Assembly: GCA_022821275.1 (NCBI GenBank)
Contig: JAJEDY010000058.1
Span: 1 to 64,000 of the forward strand
Direction of reading: 5' to 3'
Source: Candidatus Latescibacterota bacterium
GTDB lineage: Bacteria > Latescibacterota > UBA2968
Length of the DNA: 64,000 nucleotides
In this document: one piece after another, positions 26,715 through 37,552 of the stretch
How positions within the stretch are numbered: position 1 is the stretch's first letter
How the letters are laid out: each line of letters begins with the position of its first letter
Notes under the pieces: model-generated
What the model was told of the DNA's origin: nothing
The model's database searches: none
Seen by the model: only the letters and a program-made list of their open reading frames with translations
Program-made: the position numbers and the translations under genes

Positions 26715-27929
26715 ATGGATAGGCATAACGTGAATAGCAAAAAAGCTCTGATTATTTGTTTTTGTATTTTGATTGTGGGTGCAGGTGCTACTGCGCTGAT
26801 CTTTATGACGGAGCCTACGGCGACTCGCGTTGCGGCGACTAAGAAAACCGCGATGCTCGTTGATGTGGTGGAGGTGCAACGCGGTACGTATCGCCCTGTG
26901 ATTGTGGCGACAGGGACGGTTGAAGCAGAACAGGATATCACCTTGAGTCCACAAGTCGGTGGACGGGTAATTTCGCTGTCATCGGCTTTTACGCCGGGCG
27001 GATTTGTCAAAAAGGGTCAGGTACTGCTGCAGATTGACCCGGCAGATTATCAGAATGCACTTTTGCAAAAAAAGAGCGATCTGCGTCGTGCCACTGCTGA
27101 TTTGAATATTGAGATGGGACGGCAGAATGTGGCGCAGAAAGATTATCAGATTTTAGATGAGACGCTGTCGGGTGAGCTCGAGGCGCTTGTGCTGCGCCAA
27201 CCTCAACTCAATGCGGCTCGGGCACGGGTAGAAGCGGCGCAGGCGGCAGTGAATCAGGCTGAACTGGAATTGCAGAGAACAACCATTAAAGCGCCTTTTG
27301 ACGCGCATATTTTAAGTCGCAATACCAATGTGGGTTCTCTGGTTTCTCCACGCGATAATCTCGGGCGTCTGGTTGGTCTGGATACGTACTGGGTGGTGAC
27401 GACCGTTCCGCTTTCCAAAATTCCGTGGCTTTCTTTTCCCAACAGCGAGGCAGAAAAGGGATCGTTGGTGCAGATTCGCAATCGTGTGACCCAAAAGAAA
27501 GGTGCTTATCGCACAGGCTCTCTTCACAGACTCATTGGTGCTTTGGCAGAAAAGACGCGTATGGCGCAGGTACTGATTTCTGTTTCTGATCCGCTTGCTC
27601 ATCGGGATGGATCTGATCATCTGTCGCCGTTGATGATTGGCGCCTTTGTCGAGACGTATATTGAGGCCAACGAAATTCCCAATGTGGTACGTCTGGCACG
27701 CGATTATATCCGAACTGGCAATACGGTCTGGGTGATGAAAGACGGTCTGTTGCGGCTTCGGTCTGTTGAGATCGTTTTTCAAGATGCCGACTATGCTTAT
27801 ATATCGGATGGGTTGCAGGATAAGGATCGGGTGGTTACGACCAATTTGTCTCGAGTCGCCGATGGCGCAGAATTGCGTGTGAAAAGCGTTGGGCAGGAAG
27901 ATCCTAAAATCTTGGGAGACACCAGGTGA
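26715..27929 (+). CDS. RND efflux periplasmic adaptor (membrane-fusion protein)
   Basis: 404 residues. Residues ~10-31 are the membrane anchor. A split lipoyl domain ([23 protein letters not shown] and later [13 protein letters not shown]) flanks an alpha-helical hairpin (~110-165) rich in Ala, Gln and Leu. A beta-barrel and membrane-proximal domain follow. It links the inner-membrane pump to the outer-membrane channel. It starts immediately after the preceding stop, and its stop overlaps the ATG of the pump gene, so the three genes are one operon. Confidence 0.92.
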   Translation: MDRHNVNSKKALIICFCILIVGAGATALIFMTEPTATRVAATKKTAMLVDVVEVQRGTYRPVIVATGTVEAEQDITLSPQVGGRVISLSSAFTPGGFVKKGQVLLQIDPADYQNALLQKKSDLRRATADLNIEMGRQNVAQKDYQILDETLSGELEALVLRQPQLNAARARVEAAQAAVNQAELELQRTTIKAPFDAHILSRNTNVGSLVSPRDNLGRLVGLDTYWVVTTVPLSKIPWLSFPNSEAEKGSLVQIRNRVTQKKGAYRTGSLHRLIGALAEKTRMAQVLISVSDPLAHRDGSDHLSPLMIGAFVETYIEANEIPNVVRLARDYIRTGNTVWVMKDGLLRLRSVEIVFQDADYAYISDGLQDKDRVVTTNLSRVADGAELRVKSVGQEDPKILGDTR

Positions 27930-30900
27930 TGAATGAGACACAGGATACATTTGAAGAAGCACGAGGCCCGATTGCCTGGATGGCGCGCAATGCTATTGCG
28001 GCCAATCTGTTTATGATCATCCTCATTGTGGGCGGGATCTGGACGGCTTTTCATATCCAGAAGGAGGTCTATCCGCAGTATGAACTGGATATCGTCTCGG
28101 TCAGTGTGGGCTATCCGGGTGCGGCACCTGCGGAGGTGGAGCAGGGGATCTTACAGCCAATAGAAGAAGCGGTGCGCGGTGTTCAGGGGATCATGGAGAT
28201 GACGTCGCAGGCCCGCGAAGGGCGTGGGCGTGTGACCATTGAACTGGTGCCAGGCACCGACCGGGGAAAAGCCTTTCAGGATATTGACCAGGCAATCAAT
28301 CGGATTCGGACATTTCCCGATGATATAGAACAACCCGAAGTCAGCCTGAGGGCGCAACAGCGCAATGTGATGGATATTGGGCTGTATGGCGATGTGGATA
28401 TCGGTACGCTGAGAAGTCTGGCCGAACAGCTGAGGGATCGATTGCTGAGCGATCCGACCATTACACAGGTTGAGCTTGGCAATGTGCCAGAATACATGAC
28501 GCATATTGAGATTCCTCAGCACAGATTGCGTGAATACGGTCTTACACTACGCGATGTGGCACGCGTGATTGTTTCGTCGAGTGAAGACATTCCTGCGGGT
28601 TCTGTGGATACGGGTACGGGTGAAATTTTGTTGCGCATGAAAGAGCGCAAGCAGTGGGCCGATGAATATGGTCGTATTGTGATTATCCCTTCAGAGGGAG
28701 GTGGTGGGGTTACGCTGGCGGACCTGGCAAGGATCACGGATGGCTTTGAAGAAGGCGGATTTCACGAACGGTTTAATCGGCAGCTTACAGTTGGCGTGGA
28801 TATCTATCGGATTGGGAATCAATCGCCACTTGAGATTGCCGAGGCTGTCAAAAATATCATGGCAGATTTTGAGACCACCCTGCCGCCTGGTGTGAAGTAT
28901 CGGATCGACAGCAACAGTGCAGAGGATTACAAAGATCGGTTGTTTTTGCTGATCGAAAACGGGGTGCTGGCTGTTGTGATTGTTTTGCTTATTCTGGCGA
29001 TGTTCCTCGAGTTTCGGCTTGCATTTTGGGTGATGATGGGGATGGCCATTTCTTTCATTGGCAGTCTGGTGTTTCTGCCTGCGATTGATGTGAGCATCAA
29101 TATGGTTTCTATGTTTGCATTTTTGGTGGTGCTCGGCATTGTGGTGGATGATGCGATTGTAGTGGGTGAAAATGTGCATGAATATCGGGAACAAGGTATG
29201 AGCCCGATGCAGGCGGCCATTGCGGGTACACGCGATATTGCCAGGCCGGTTACGTTCAGCATTTTGACTACGATTGTGGCTTTTGTGCCGCTTTTGTTTA
29301 TGCCCGGCACCACGGGAAAATTCTGGTGGCCATTGCCCGCGGTTGTCATCACTGTACTGGCCGTGTCTCTTTTAGAGGCGCTGTTTATTTTGCCCGCGCA
29401 TCTCGGGCACCTTTCAAAACGCGCTGTTTCCCCGGTAAATGGCACTGTGCATCGCTGGCAACGATCTATTGCCAGCCATTTCAATCGGTTTATCGACCAA
29501 CACTATCGCGGGTTTCTGGATGTATGCATTCGGCATCGGTACGTTACGATTGTATCTGCCGTTGCTTTGTTGATGGTCGTGGGCGGTTATGGATACAGCG
29601 ATCATATGGGTATGATTATGATGCCCGAAGTTTCTGCCGATGAGATTGAGGCGGGTATCCGATTGCCCGTAGGGACCACGCAGGACCAAGCAGCGCGGGT
29701 TGCACATGAGGTGACCGAATCGACCCATCGCATGTTTGAAGCGCACAACCTTTATCGCGTGGCCGAAGGGATTAAAACCAATGTGCGCGGGGGGAGTTTT
29801 ATCGATGTAGAAATTGTGATGAAACCGCCCGATGAACACGATATGACGACAGGAGAGATCATCTCACTATGGCGCGATAACATCGGGGATATTGATGGTG
29901 TCAGTCAGATTACGTTTGAGGCCGAGAGTGGGCCGGGCGGTTGGCAACAGGATATCAGCGTCGATTTGAGCCATTCGGATATCGATGTGTTGGCCAAAGC
30001 CAGTCGGGCATTTTTAGAGCGCGCCGAAGGGTTTGAAGAGACGCACGATGTGAGTGACAATTACAATAAAGGGAAAGCGCAGTTTGATTTTGTGTTGCGT
30101 CCGGAAGGCCGAAATTTGGGATTGACGCCGGTGGAGGTAGGGCGTCAGTTGCGCGATGCGTTTTACGGCGCACTGGCGATGCGTCAGTTGCGCGGTACAA
30201 ATGAAATTGAAATGCGCGTGAAATTACCGCTGGCAGAGCGAAAGGATATTCGCCATCTCGAAGAATTTGTTGTGCGTACACCTGATGGCACAGAAGTGCC
30301 TTTGATGGATGTGGTAGATATTGAGCGTGGCGAAGCGTTCACAAGTATTAATCGGCGAGATGGTCGGCGCGTGGTGACGGTGAGTATGGATGTGGAGCCC
30401 AAGCGGGCGATGACGCGCGTTATGGAAGCGATTAAAACCGATGTGTTGCCACAAATTCGCGCTGAGTATCCGGGATTAACCTGGACGTTTCAGGGGACGC
30501 AGGCTGAGATGCGCGAGTCAACACAGGCGCTATGGAGCGGGTTTGCCATGGCGATGGGCATTGTGTATATGTTACTCGCCATTGCATTTGGCAGCTATGT
30601 CCAGCCCTTGATTGTGATGGTGGCGATTCCGTTTGGGATTGTGGGCGCTGTGATCGGTCATATTTTGCTGGGTTATGATTTGTCGCTTATCAGTTTGATG
30701 GGGGTGATCGCCTTGTCGGGTGTCGTGGTAAATGACTCACTGATTATGATCGATTATGCAAATAAAAGGCGTGCCCATTGTTCGGCTTTTGAGGCGATTC
30801 ACACTGCTGGACTTCGGCGCTTCAAGCCGATTATTTTGACGACGTTGACAACCTTTGGTGGTTTGACACCGATTATTTTGGAGACATCCCGCCAGGCTTA

Positions 30901-31060
30901 TTATCTCATTCCTATGGCAATCTCTCTCGGATTTGGTATTGTTTTCGCGACGTCTATAATTCTTTTGTTAGTGCCCTGTCTGTATATGATTCTGGAGGAT
31001 GTCGTCTCTCTGGTCACAAATGCCCGGTACAGTTTGAGCCGTTCGTCGGACGGATTTTAA
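27929..31060 (+). CDS. RND family efflux pump, inner-membrane subunit (AcrB-like)
   Basis: 1043 residues from ATG 27929; a GTG one codon earlier is the alternative. There are twelve transmembrane segments: one at ~25-45, clusters at ~330-500, one at ~535 and clusters at ~860-1020, with two large periplasmic loops between. [12 protein letters not shown] contains the proton-relay Asp pair of TM4. [15 protein letters not shown] is the mirrored motif in the second half. It exports drugs, bile-like compounds or metabolites using the proton gradient. It overlaps the adaptor gene by one base. Substrate unknown. Confidence 0.94.
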   Translation: MNETQDTFEEARGPIAWMARNAIAANLFMIILIVGGIWTAFHIQKEVYPQYELDIVSVSVGYPGAAPAEVEQGILQPIEEAVRGVQGIMEMTSQAREGRGRVTIELVPGTDRGKAFQDIDQAINRIRTFPDDIEQPEVSLRAQQRNVMDIGLYGDVDIGTLRSLAEQLRDRLLSDPTITQVELGNVPEYMTHIEIPQHRLREYGLTLRDVARVIVSSSEDIPAGSVDTGTGEILLRMKERKQWADEYGRIVIIPSEGGGGVTLADLARITDGFEEGGFHERFNRQLTVGVDIYRIGNQSPLEIAEAVKNIMADFETTLPPGVKYRIDSNSAEDYKDRLFLLIENGVLAVVIVLLILAMFLEFRLAFWVMMGMAISFIGSLVFLPAIDVSINMVSMFAFLVVLGIVVDDAIVVGENVHEYREQGMSPMQAAIAGTRDIARPVTFSILTTIVAFVPLLFMPGTTGKFWWPLPAVVITVLAVSLLEALFILPAHLGHLSKRAVSPVNGTVHRWQRSIASHFNRFIDQHYRGFLDVCIRHRYVTIVSAVALLMVVGGYGYSDHMGMIMMPEVSADEIEAGIRLPVGTTQDQAARVAHEVTESTHRMFEAHNLYRVAEGIKTNVRGGSFIDVEIVMKPPDEHDMTTGEIISLWRDNIGDIDGVSQITFEAESGPGGWQQDISVDLSHSDIDVLAKASRAFLERAEGFEETHDVSDNYNKGKAQFDFVLRPEGRNLGLTPVEVGRQLRDAFYGALAMRQLRGTNEIEMRVKLPLAERKDIRHLEEFVVRTPDGTEVPLMDVVDIERGEAFTSINRRDGRRVVTVSMDVEPKRAMTRVMEAIKTDVLPQIRAEYPGLTWTFQGTQAEMRESTQALWSGFAMAMGIVYMLLAIAFGSYVQPLIVMVAIPFGIVGAVIGHILLGYDLSLISLMGVIALSGVVVNDSLIMIDYANKRRAHCSAFEAIHTAGLRRFKPIILTTLTTFGGLTPIILETSRQAYYLIPMAISLGFGIVFATSIILLLVPCLYMILEDVVSLVTNARYSLSRSSDGF

Positions 31061-31062
31061 AA

Positions 31063-31134
31063 AAACAGATTGAAGACGTATCGCTCAATGCCACCTTCCG
31101 CGCCCCCGATGGGCGCACCCTCTACACCGCTTGA
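31063..31134 (+). pseudogene. C-terminal stub of an SMP-30/gluconolactonase gene
   Basis: Right after the pump stop, a frame without start reads VSLNATFRAPDGRTLYTA and stops. This is the standard end of SMP-30/gluconolactonase beta-propellers (NVTFGGPDGKTLYVTA type). No intact copy is in the window, so the identification rests on the motif alone. Confidence 0.6.
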
Positions 31135-31159
31135 CCCGCCCCTTAAAAGACCCTATATA
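31131..31159 (+). promoter_or_regulatory. Candidate promoter for the 31.2 kb glycan gene set
   Basis: TTGACC (31131-31136), 17 bases, then TATATA (31154-31159), about 28 bases before ATG 31188 and its ggagg site. The -35 box overlaps the stop codon of the SMP-30 stub, so this promoter may have been created or exposed when the gene was lost. Confidence 0.4.
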
Positions 31160-31187
31160 ATTCTTTTCTTTAGACCGGAGGCCACTG

Positions 31188-32606
31188 ATGAACCCCGAAA
31201 CCATACTTGAGAAGGTATGCCGTTCGCTGGATATTCTGATCGCATTGGGAGCGACCTATGAGGGGTTGTTCCCTTCGATTATCGATCGATCGACCCATCA
31301 GATGATGACGAAAATGCCGCCGGCGATTGCGGGACAGCGGGATGGCGACCGGTCACACCTGGGCAGCAATCTGATCCACGACCAGGCGGCGCTGAAGACG
31401 ATGTACGCGCTTGCCGAAGCGTTGGACCGTCCGGATTATGCACAGGCGGCAGACCGATATTTGCAGCGGTTTGCAACCCACTGTACGGATACGATAACGG
31501 GCATTTTCCCCTGGGGAGAACACGCGTACTGGCACCTGTTGGAAGATCGGGTAGCAGACAGCTATCAGTTGCGGGAAGGGGCAAGGCCCAGTAAGACGAC
31601 ACACGATCACCTGCGACAGGCACCGCTCTGGCTGTGGGAAAAACTGTATGCCTTCAATCCGCCATGCGTCGCGCGCTTTGCCGAGGGGATCAACGGACAT
31701 TGGACCGAAGGGGAGCCGCTGGAATACATTCGGCATGCTTATATCGATGAGAAACGACCCTATGCCCGGGGGGCGCGGTCCTGCGATTTCCCGAGGCATG
31801 GGGGATTTTACATTTTCGATTGGGCATTTGCCTACTTGAAGACGGGTCGGACAGATTTTGTACAACAGATTGAAACCATGCTGGACTACTGGTGGGAGAA
31901 GCGAGACGACCTGGGCCTGTTGCAGACGGAGAGCCGGTCGCCGGAAGACGATGAGGATTTTTATCAAATCAACGCGCCCGGGCAGACGCTCTCCCTGGGG
32001 GTGAGCCTGCTTGAATCCGCCGAGTTGATTGCAGGTGCGTTACCAGATCTGGCCACTCGCATGAGAGAACGGGCAGCCGTTTATATCGACGGCTTTTTAA
32101 AAGCCCCCCACGATCTGGAACGGAGTATTTATGTGAATTCCTCTTACCGGAGTTCCAACAAGGCGAAAGGAACGATGCCGGTTTGGGGCAGCGTATATGG
32201 AAACTGGCCCGCTTGTTATGCCGCCCTGTTCGCCCTGTGTGGCCATCGCATTCGACCTCATCAAGGGCTTTTTGCGTGGACCGTCGCGGTTGGAAAAAGC
32301 TATTTGGAAACCGATTTCCCGGATGACATTGCCGTACCATCGATGGATGCCGGATTGGGGTTGGAATTATTGGCAGATTTATATGATCTAACGGGAGAGG
32401 CCAGGTGGCTGGACGGGGGCATGGCCCTTGCCGAGAAGCTTATCACCATTTATATGGACGGCGATCTGCCGAGAGGCGCGTCGGGAATTGATTGGTACGA
32501 GTCGCAGATGGGACCGAGTTTTTTACTACATGGACTGGCGCGGATTGCACTGATGGCCCGCGATGGTCTCCCCTGTATTTTGGAGGGGGATTATACGGCG
32601 AGGTGA
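31188..32606 (+). CDS. Putative alpha/alpha-toroid glycan-active protein
   Basis: 472 residues. Long helical stretches alternate with aromatic and acidic loops (GIFPWGEHAYWHL, DFPRHGGFYIFDWAFAYL, TESRSPEDDEDFYQ, NWPACYAALFAL), the pattern of six-hairpin or pectate-lyase-like toroids that act on oligosaccharides. I cannot assign it to a named glycoside-hydrolase or lyase family. No signal peptide is present, so the substrate would be an imported oligosaccharide. Followed at 17 bases by a beta-propeller glycosidase-like gene, probably in the same transcript. Confidence 0.65.
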   Translation: MNPETILEKVCRSLDILIALGATYEGLFPSIIDRSTHQMMTKMPPAIAGQRDGDRSHLGSNLIHDQAALKTMYALAEALDRPDYAQAADRYLQRFATHCTDTITGIFPWGEHAYWHLLEDRVADSYQLREGARPSKTTHDHLRQAPLWLWEKLYAFNPPCVARFAEGINGHWTEGEPLEYIRHAYIDEKRPYARGARSCDFPRHGGFYIFDWAFAYLKTGRTDFVQQIETMLDYWWEKRDDLGLLQTESRSPEDDEDFYQINAPGQTLSLGVSLLESAELIAGALPDLATRMRERAAVYIDGFLKAPHDLERSIYVNSSYRSSNKAKGTMPVWGSVYGNWPACYAALFALCGHRIRPHQGLFAWTVAVGKSYLETDFPDDIAVPSMDAGLGLELLADLYDLTGEARWLDGGMALAEKLITIYMDGDLPRGASGIDWYESQMGPSFLLHGLARIALMARDGLPCILEGDYTAR

Positions 32607-32623
32607 AATGAGGAAAATAGACC

Positions 32624-33559
32624 ATGGACAAAAACCAATGGCTGGATCCACAACCCTGGAAGCGAGACATTGATGCACCCTGTCTTTCTCTGGGTGCAGC
32701 CGGTCAATTTGACGACACCCACCTCTTTGCTCCCTGTGTCGCACTGGAAAACGGGCGCTATTACATGTGGTATAGCGGCTCGCGCGGCGAAGTAGATCTG
32801 CGGGTTTTTGCTCTGGGGCTGGCCACCAGCGACGACGGCCTGCATTTTACACGACACCCCGCCTCCCCGGTTTGCACTCTGGGGACCGACCATTCCATCC
32901 TCACCCCCACCCTCGTACGCCACCCGGACGGCTCTCTGCGGCGCGAGGCGGGCAAGCTGCGTATGTTTTTTTCCTCGGCCGACTTCCCCTCTGGCGACAC
33001 ACGCCACACCCTGCACGTCATGACCAGCGACGACGGGATTTGCTGGGAGACGCCCTCCGCTCCCCTATTAGAGAACGCCTACGCCCCCACCCTATTTTGG
33101 GAAGACGACCGCTACCGCCTGTGGTACACCGATGTGACCGCCGATCCCTGGACCATACGCGCCGCCCACAGCAACGATGGCTTTGAGTGGCAAGTCCATC
33201 CCCAGCCAGTGTTGGAATTGGACCAGGAATGGGAATTCCAGCGCCTGGTCTATCCAACCGTTCTCAAAGAAGACGGCTATTATCTGATGTGGTACGGTAG
33301 CTATAGCAGCTATCCACCCGAAGTCATGAAAACCTCCATCGGATTTGCCATCAGCGAAGACGGCCTCAACTGGACGAAAAGCCCCCACAATCCGGTCTTC
33401 GGCCCCGACCCTTCGCGTCCCTGGGAATCGCACTTTACCACCAGCCATTCGCTCTTGCGCCTGCCCGATGGCTCCCTGCGCATGTGGTACGCTTCGCGCA
33501 CCAAACCACCATTCGTACACAAGTATTACGCCATCGGCACCGCGCGATGGCCCGCTTAA
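32624..33559 (+). CDS. Five-bladed beta-propeller glycosidase-like protein (GH43/GH32 fold)
   Basis: 311 residues with the repeat pattern of furanosidase-type propellers: GRYYMWYSGSRG, GLATSDDGLHFTRHPASPV, DRYRLWYTDV, GYYLMWYGSYSS, SEDGLNWTKSPHNPV, SLRMWYASR. The repeated ATSDDG.HF and MWY blocks mark successive blades. Catalytic Asp and Glu residues cannot be fixed without alignment, and it might be a non-hydrolytic phosphorylase. No signal peptide. It follows the toroid protein by 17 bases. Confidence 0.75.
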   Translation: MDKNQWLDPQPWKRDIDAPCLSLGAAGQFDDTHLFAPCVALENGRYYMWYSGSRGEVDLRVFALGLATSDDGLHFTRHPASPVCTLGTDHSILTPTLVRHPDGSLRREAGKLRMFFSSADFPSGDTRHTLHVMTSDDGICWETPSAPLLENAYAPTLFWEDDRYRLWYTDVTADPWTIRAAHSNDGFEWQVHPQPVLELDQEWEFQRLVYPTVLKEDGYYLMWYGSYSSYPPEVMKTSIGFAISEDGLNWTKSPHNPVFGPDPSRPWESHFTTSHSLLRLPDGSLRMWYASRTKPPFVHKYYAIGTARWPA

Positions 33560-33605
33560 TGTACGCCGATTTCGATAAATACACCCGATCAGGAGGTCAC
33601 CTTAG

Positions 33606-34368
33606 ATGGCGCAAGAGCAACTCGAATTGCGCGAGGCAAGCGGCAACGAAAAACCGGTGTTTGGCATCTCGGAGTGGATGTGCTACTACGCCAACTACGA
33701 CAAGCCGTGCCCGGGGCCTAAAGCACTGGTCGAGTGCGTCGCCCTGCACCTGCAAGCGGGCTGCGACCATCTGGTTTGGAATCTGGGGCGTTCGGTGGTG
33801 GACTACTGGTCCGAGTTGCCCCATATCACGCGGATGTGCGAAAATGGTGACCAGGTCGGAGGCATATCCTGGAGCTTTGTTCGCAAGGTGATGGATGAGG
33901 TGTGTCCGCTGCGGCACGCGCTGGTGTGAGGAGGATCTGGTCGACGGATTGATGTTGAGTCCCTTTCCTCTGACCCGCGAGGATCTGGACCTGCACGTCG
34001 GCTATCACGCAGCGGTGGCACACCGACACGGCAAACTGTGCATTGGCGGTGTGGGATCCAAAGGGCTGATCGAAAACCAGGTAGAGAAAAATACGGGTTT
34101 TTACGCGCCGCAACCGGCCTATGCACTGGCGGCGCGACAGTACGCGGCGGGGGTCGATGGCATGAGTCTTTACCAGAGCGAGACGCTGGTGCGGATGGCG
34201 TATCTAGCGCAGTTGCTGAGCGACGTAGGCGTGCCAGCGATCGTAGCGGAGCAGGCGAATGCGCTGCCCAGACCGACCCGATCACGACCGGAGATCGGCA
34301 TGGATTGGCACGCGCATATGGAGGGCCGACACAGCTTGCGGACGGAGGTGGGCAACGCCGCGCTCTAA
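33606..34368 (+). pseudogene. Internally deleted and frameshifted TIM-barrel hydrolase-like gene
   Basis: The first frame (33606-33929) encodes KPVFGISEWMCYYANY and CDHLVWNLGRSVVDYW, and stops at HALV. A second frame, open from 33895, continues with RWCEEDLVDGLMLSPFP and CIGGVGSKGLIENQ, ending at 34368. Both halves look like parts of one uncharacterised glycoside-hydrolase-like family, recalled from Latescibacteria-type genomes. In that family, as I remember it, well over 100 residues separate these blocks, so I infer an internal deletion with loss of frame near 33920. Ribosome-binding site and start are intact. Confidence 0.65.
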
Positions 34369-34409
34369 TGGACGGTCCAGCACGATTAGCATTGTGAAAG
34401 GAGAGACAT

Positions 34410-35375
34410 ATGGCACGATTCGTAAGAGTTGGGTCGATTCAGTTCAGTGCATTTTCCGATTTGCAGCGGGGTGAACCCGAGAGCATGGAAAAAGTACTGC
34501 GTATGACCCGGAACGATCTCAATTCATTGAAAGGATACAACCTGGACCTGGTGTTGACCTGTGAGTTGGTCGAAGGATATGGCCAGACCCTGGAAACGGC
34601 CGAGACTGTGGAACAGCCGGGTCCGTTTTTGTCAATGTACCGGGATTTCGCCAGGGCCGAGTCATGCCACGTGGCCGGATCCATCAAGCTCCGCGAAGGC
34701 GACGACGTGTTCAATTCGATTGTGTATATCGGCCCTGATGGCTCGGTGATCGGTGCCTATCACAAGACGTTCCTGACGGATAACGAACGAAAACAAGGGT
34801 TGCGCTCGGGTGATGGTCCCAAAGTTTTCGACACCGCGATTGGTCGCCTTGGAGGGGTGATTTGTTTTGACCAGAAATTCGAACAGCTTCGGTTCGAATA
34901 CCGAGACCTGAAACCGGACATCCTCACATTTCCCAGTGCCTATCACGGCGGATTCCTTCAGCAGCAATGGGCGTACGAATGCCAGTGCTACTATCTGACC
35001 GCGCTTCGGTTCTACGGAGGCGGGGTGATCGATCCCCTCGGCCAGCCCGTGAAACTGAACACCAACTATTCACGCACGATGTGTGCAACGATCAATCTGG
35101 ACCGTGTGCTGGTCAAACGCAGCGGAAACTCCGGCAAGTTTCCGCTGATCGAGAAGAAATACCAGGATGAGGTCACGATCGACGTGCCGAGCTATCTCGG
35201 AGCCGCCTTGATCCACAGCAATTCGGATAAGCGCTCGGCCATAGACATTGTGAGAGAATTTGAGTTGGAACTGTTCGACGATTTCTTCGCCCGCAGCATC
35301 CTGCAGAACGATGAGAACCGCCGCCCGAACGTCGGTTCTGTCGAAGCGGTTTATTCGATTCGTTCGGCTGTATGA
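34410..35375 (+). CDS. Carbon-nitrogen hydrolase (nitrilase superfamily)
   Basis: 321 residues. The Glu-Lys-Cys catalytic triad is visible: Glu52 in TCELVEGYG, Lys119 in YHKTFL and Cys152 in VICFDQKF. The family hydrolyses amides, N-carbamoyl compounds or nitriles. The ~100-residue C-terminal extension (IDVPSYLGAALIHSN onward) is longer than in most omega-amidases. A gaaaggagag ribosome-binding site precedes ATG. A second, divergent member follows 38 bases downstream. Confidence 0.9.
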   Translation: MARFVRVGSIQFSAFSDLQRGEPESMEKVLRMTRNDLNSLKGYNLDLVLTCELVEGYGQTLETAETVEQPGPFLSMYRDFARAESCHVAGSIKLREGDDVFNSIVYIGPDGSVIGAYHKTFLTDNERKQGLRSGDGPKVFDTAIGRLGGVICFDQKFEQLRFEYRDLKPDILTFPSAYHGGFLQQQWAYECQCYYLTALRFYGGGVIDPLGQPVKLNTNYSRTMCATINLDRVLVKRSGNSGKFPLIEKKYQDEVTIDVPSYLGAALIHSNSDKRSAIDIVREFELELFDDFFARSILQNDENRRPNVGSVEAVYSIRSAV

Positions 35376-35413
35376 GATACACATGAATAACCACACATCG
35401 GTGAGAGGGTCGA

Positions 35414-36298
35414 ATGGCATATCCCATGAACAACACAAAAACACGTATCGCATCGGTCGCCATGCACAGCGCGATGGGCGCCCCCACAACCAACCTCGAC
35501 CGAATTGCCAAGTGGTCGAGAGAGGCTCACAGGCAAGGTGCCACGTTTGCGCTCTTTCCCGAAGAGTGCATCACGGGCTCGATGAACAAATCGGGCATTC
35601 CTCCCGAGGAGTCCATGCGGATCGCAGAAGCTGCGGCCGAGAAATCAATTCCGTTCCTCGAATCGCTCTGCAGCGAACTCGACATGACCCTTGTCGTCGG
35701 TACCATCGAGCCAGCGGGCGAACGCTATCGCAACAGCGCCTACATCGTAGGGCCCAGCGGTTACCTCGCGACCTTCACCAAACTGCACATCCCGAATGAA
35801 ACCGAGCGGGCCTGGTTCGAACCGGGGAGCCAACTCCCTATCGTGACATCGCAAGGCTGGACCTTCGGCGTGGGGATCTGCTACGACCTGAGGTTTCCGG
35901 AGATCTTCCGAACCGCCGCACAGGAGGGCGCGGACTTTTTCCTCCTCGCCGTAGGTGCAAGCGGCCGCGCTGACAACGTCACCCCTAACGGCGATCAGAC
36001 CGAACAGGCAGCCGAACATCGACAGCTTGCCGCCCAGGTCTTGCCAGCAAGGGCAGTGGACAATGCGCTCTACATTTTCTACGCCAACCAGGCGGGAAAG
36101 AGCGGCAACGCATGGTTTCCGGGACTTGCCTTCGCGATCGATCCGAACGGCCAGTTTATCGACGAACACGCGCCAGTGGAAGGCATGATCGTGACCGAGG
36201 TCTCGAGAGATTTAATAGAGAAAGCGCGATCATCCGGTTGCTTCACAGCGAACGAGGCCAGGCCCGATCTTTATGCGTCACCTCAGATCGTGAGATGA
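35414..36298 (+). CDS. Carbon-nitrogen hydrolase (nitrilase superfamily), second copy
   Basis: 294 residues. Catalytic residues: Glu50 in LFPEECITG, Lys123 in FTKLHIPNE and Cys156 in GICYDLRFPE. It resembles Nit2/omega-amidase-like and N-carbamoyl-amidase proteins. It is diverged from the preceding copy, so this is not a recent duplication. The pair may act on successive or alternative amides. A gagagggtcga leader precedes ATG 35414. An enolase-superfamily gene follows. Confidence 0.9.
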   Translation: MAYPMNNTKTRIASVAMHSAMGAPTTNLDRIAKWSREAHRQGATFALFPEECITGSMNKSGIPPEESMRIAEAAAEKSIPFLESLCSELDMTLVVGTIEPAGERYRNSAYIVGPSGYLATFTKLHIPNETERAWFEPGSQLPIVTSQGWTFGVGICYDLRFPEIFRTAAQEGADFFLLAVGASGRADNVTPNGDQTEQAAEHRQLAAQVLPARAVDNALYIFYANQAGKSGNAWFPGLAFAIDPNGQFIDEHAPVEGMIVTEVSRDLIEKARSSGCFTANEARPDLYASPQIVR

Positions 36299-36350
36299 GT
36301 AGCCGTGGAGCGGAAGTTAAAACCAAATACACAGCGAAGGAGAGAGCATC

Positions 36351-37511
36351 ATGGCGCGAGATATTGAGATCACCCGCATTACCTCGACGAGTTTCGCCTA
36401 TGAGATAGCCGATATGGAGTTGGAGGAGCAATTGGGCTTCGACACGGTCTTCCGCAAGGGGGGCCGCCTGACTCTGGGCGGCGGCATCCTGACCATTGAG
36501 ACCAGTGTCGGCATCAGCGGCATTGCGTCCGGTGGCATCGATTCCCGTCCGGCGCAGTACTTGCTCGGCCGCAACCCACTGGACCGCGAGATCATCTGGC
36601 ACGACCTCAAGCGCTCGCGCCGCGGTCAGGACGGCACACCGCCGGGCGCGGTAGATATCGCGCTGTGGGATTTCGCTGGCAAACTCTACGACGCGCCGAT
36701 CTACGAACTTTTGGGCGGGGGTTGGCGCAAGAAGTTGCCAGCTTATGCCTCGACCTACCACGGCGACGAAAACGGCGGTTTGACGACGCCGGACGACTTT
36801 GCACAATTCGCGCTGCGCTGCAAGGAGCAATACGGCTACCCGGCCTTTAAGATCCACGGTTGGATCAACGGGCCGATTGACCGCGAGGTAGCGGCGGTAT
36901 TAGCCATCCGCGAAGCGGTGGGCGACGATATGGATCTGTTGCTCGATCCGGCCGGGTGTTTTCCCACATTCGAGGACGTGCTCAAGGTGGGTCGCGCCTG
37001 TGACGAGGCGCGCTATATGTGGTATGAAGATCCGTTCAGGGGCGGCGGGTTTTCGCGCTTTGCCCACGCCAAGTTGCGCGAGTTGATCAATACGCCGATG
37101 TTGATGGGCGAACACGTGCGCGGGCTGGAGGCCAAGGCCGATACGATTACCGCTGGTGCCACCGACTTCGTGCGCGCCAACGCCCAGACCGACGGCGGCA
37201 TCACCGGGGTAATGAAGATCGCGGCTATGGCCGAGGCACACGGGCTGGACGTGGAGTTGCACGGCGGCAGTCTGGCGCACCGGCATATCATGGCGACCCT
37301 GCGCAACGCCAATTACTACGAATTGGGCCTGGTGCATCCCCTGGTACCCGATACCAAGCCGGCGGTTTACGCAGAAAGACGCTGGCTCGACGAACTGGAT
37401 TCGGTAGATGAGAACGGCTGCGTCGAAGTACCAGAGGGGCCGGGGCTGGGGGTGGCGTTCGACCGGGACTGGATCGAGGACCACAAGACCGGGGAGATGG
37501 TCTATGAGTAG
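36351..37511 (+). CDS. Enolase-superfamily dehydratase/racemase (mandelate racemase type)
   Basis: 386 residues. Lys167 in AFKIHGWING is the catalytic base position. Metal ligands lie in LLLDPAG, YEDPFRGG and LMGEHVRG, and the second acid/base His lies in LHGGSLAHRH. The tail VDENGCVEVPEGPGLGV is the family's closing signature. Enzymes of this type dehydrate sugar acids or racemise alpha-substituted acids. It sits between two amidases and a ThuA-like gene, suggesting a sugar-acid pathway. A cgaaggagaga ribosome-binding site precedes ATG. Confidence 0.92.
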   Translation: MARDIEITRITSTSFAYEIADMELEEQLGFDTVFRKGGRLTLGGGILTIETSVGISGIASGGIDSRPAQYLLGRNPLDREIIWHDLKRSRRGQDGTPPGAVDIALWDFAGKLYDAPIYELLGGGWRKKLPAYASTYHGDENGGLTTPDDFAQFALRCKEQYGYPAFKIHGWINGPIDREVAAVLAIREAVGDDMDLLLDPAGCFPTFEDVLKVGRACDEARYMWYEDPFRGGGFSRFAHAKLRELINTPMLMGEHVRGLEAKADTITAGATDFVRANAQTDGGITGVMKIAAMAEAHGLDVELHGGSLAHRHIMATLRNANYYELGLVHPLVPDTKPAVYAERRWLDELDSVDENGCVEVPEGPGLGVAFDRDWIEDHKTGEMVYE

Positions 37512-37552
37512 GGCTTTACATCGCGGTTATATTAACTTGAAAGGAATAGATT

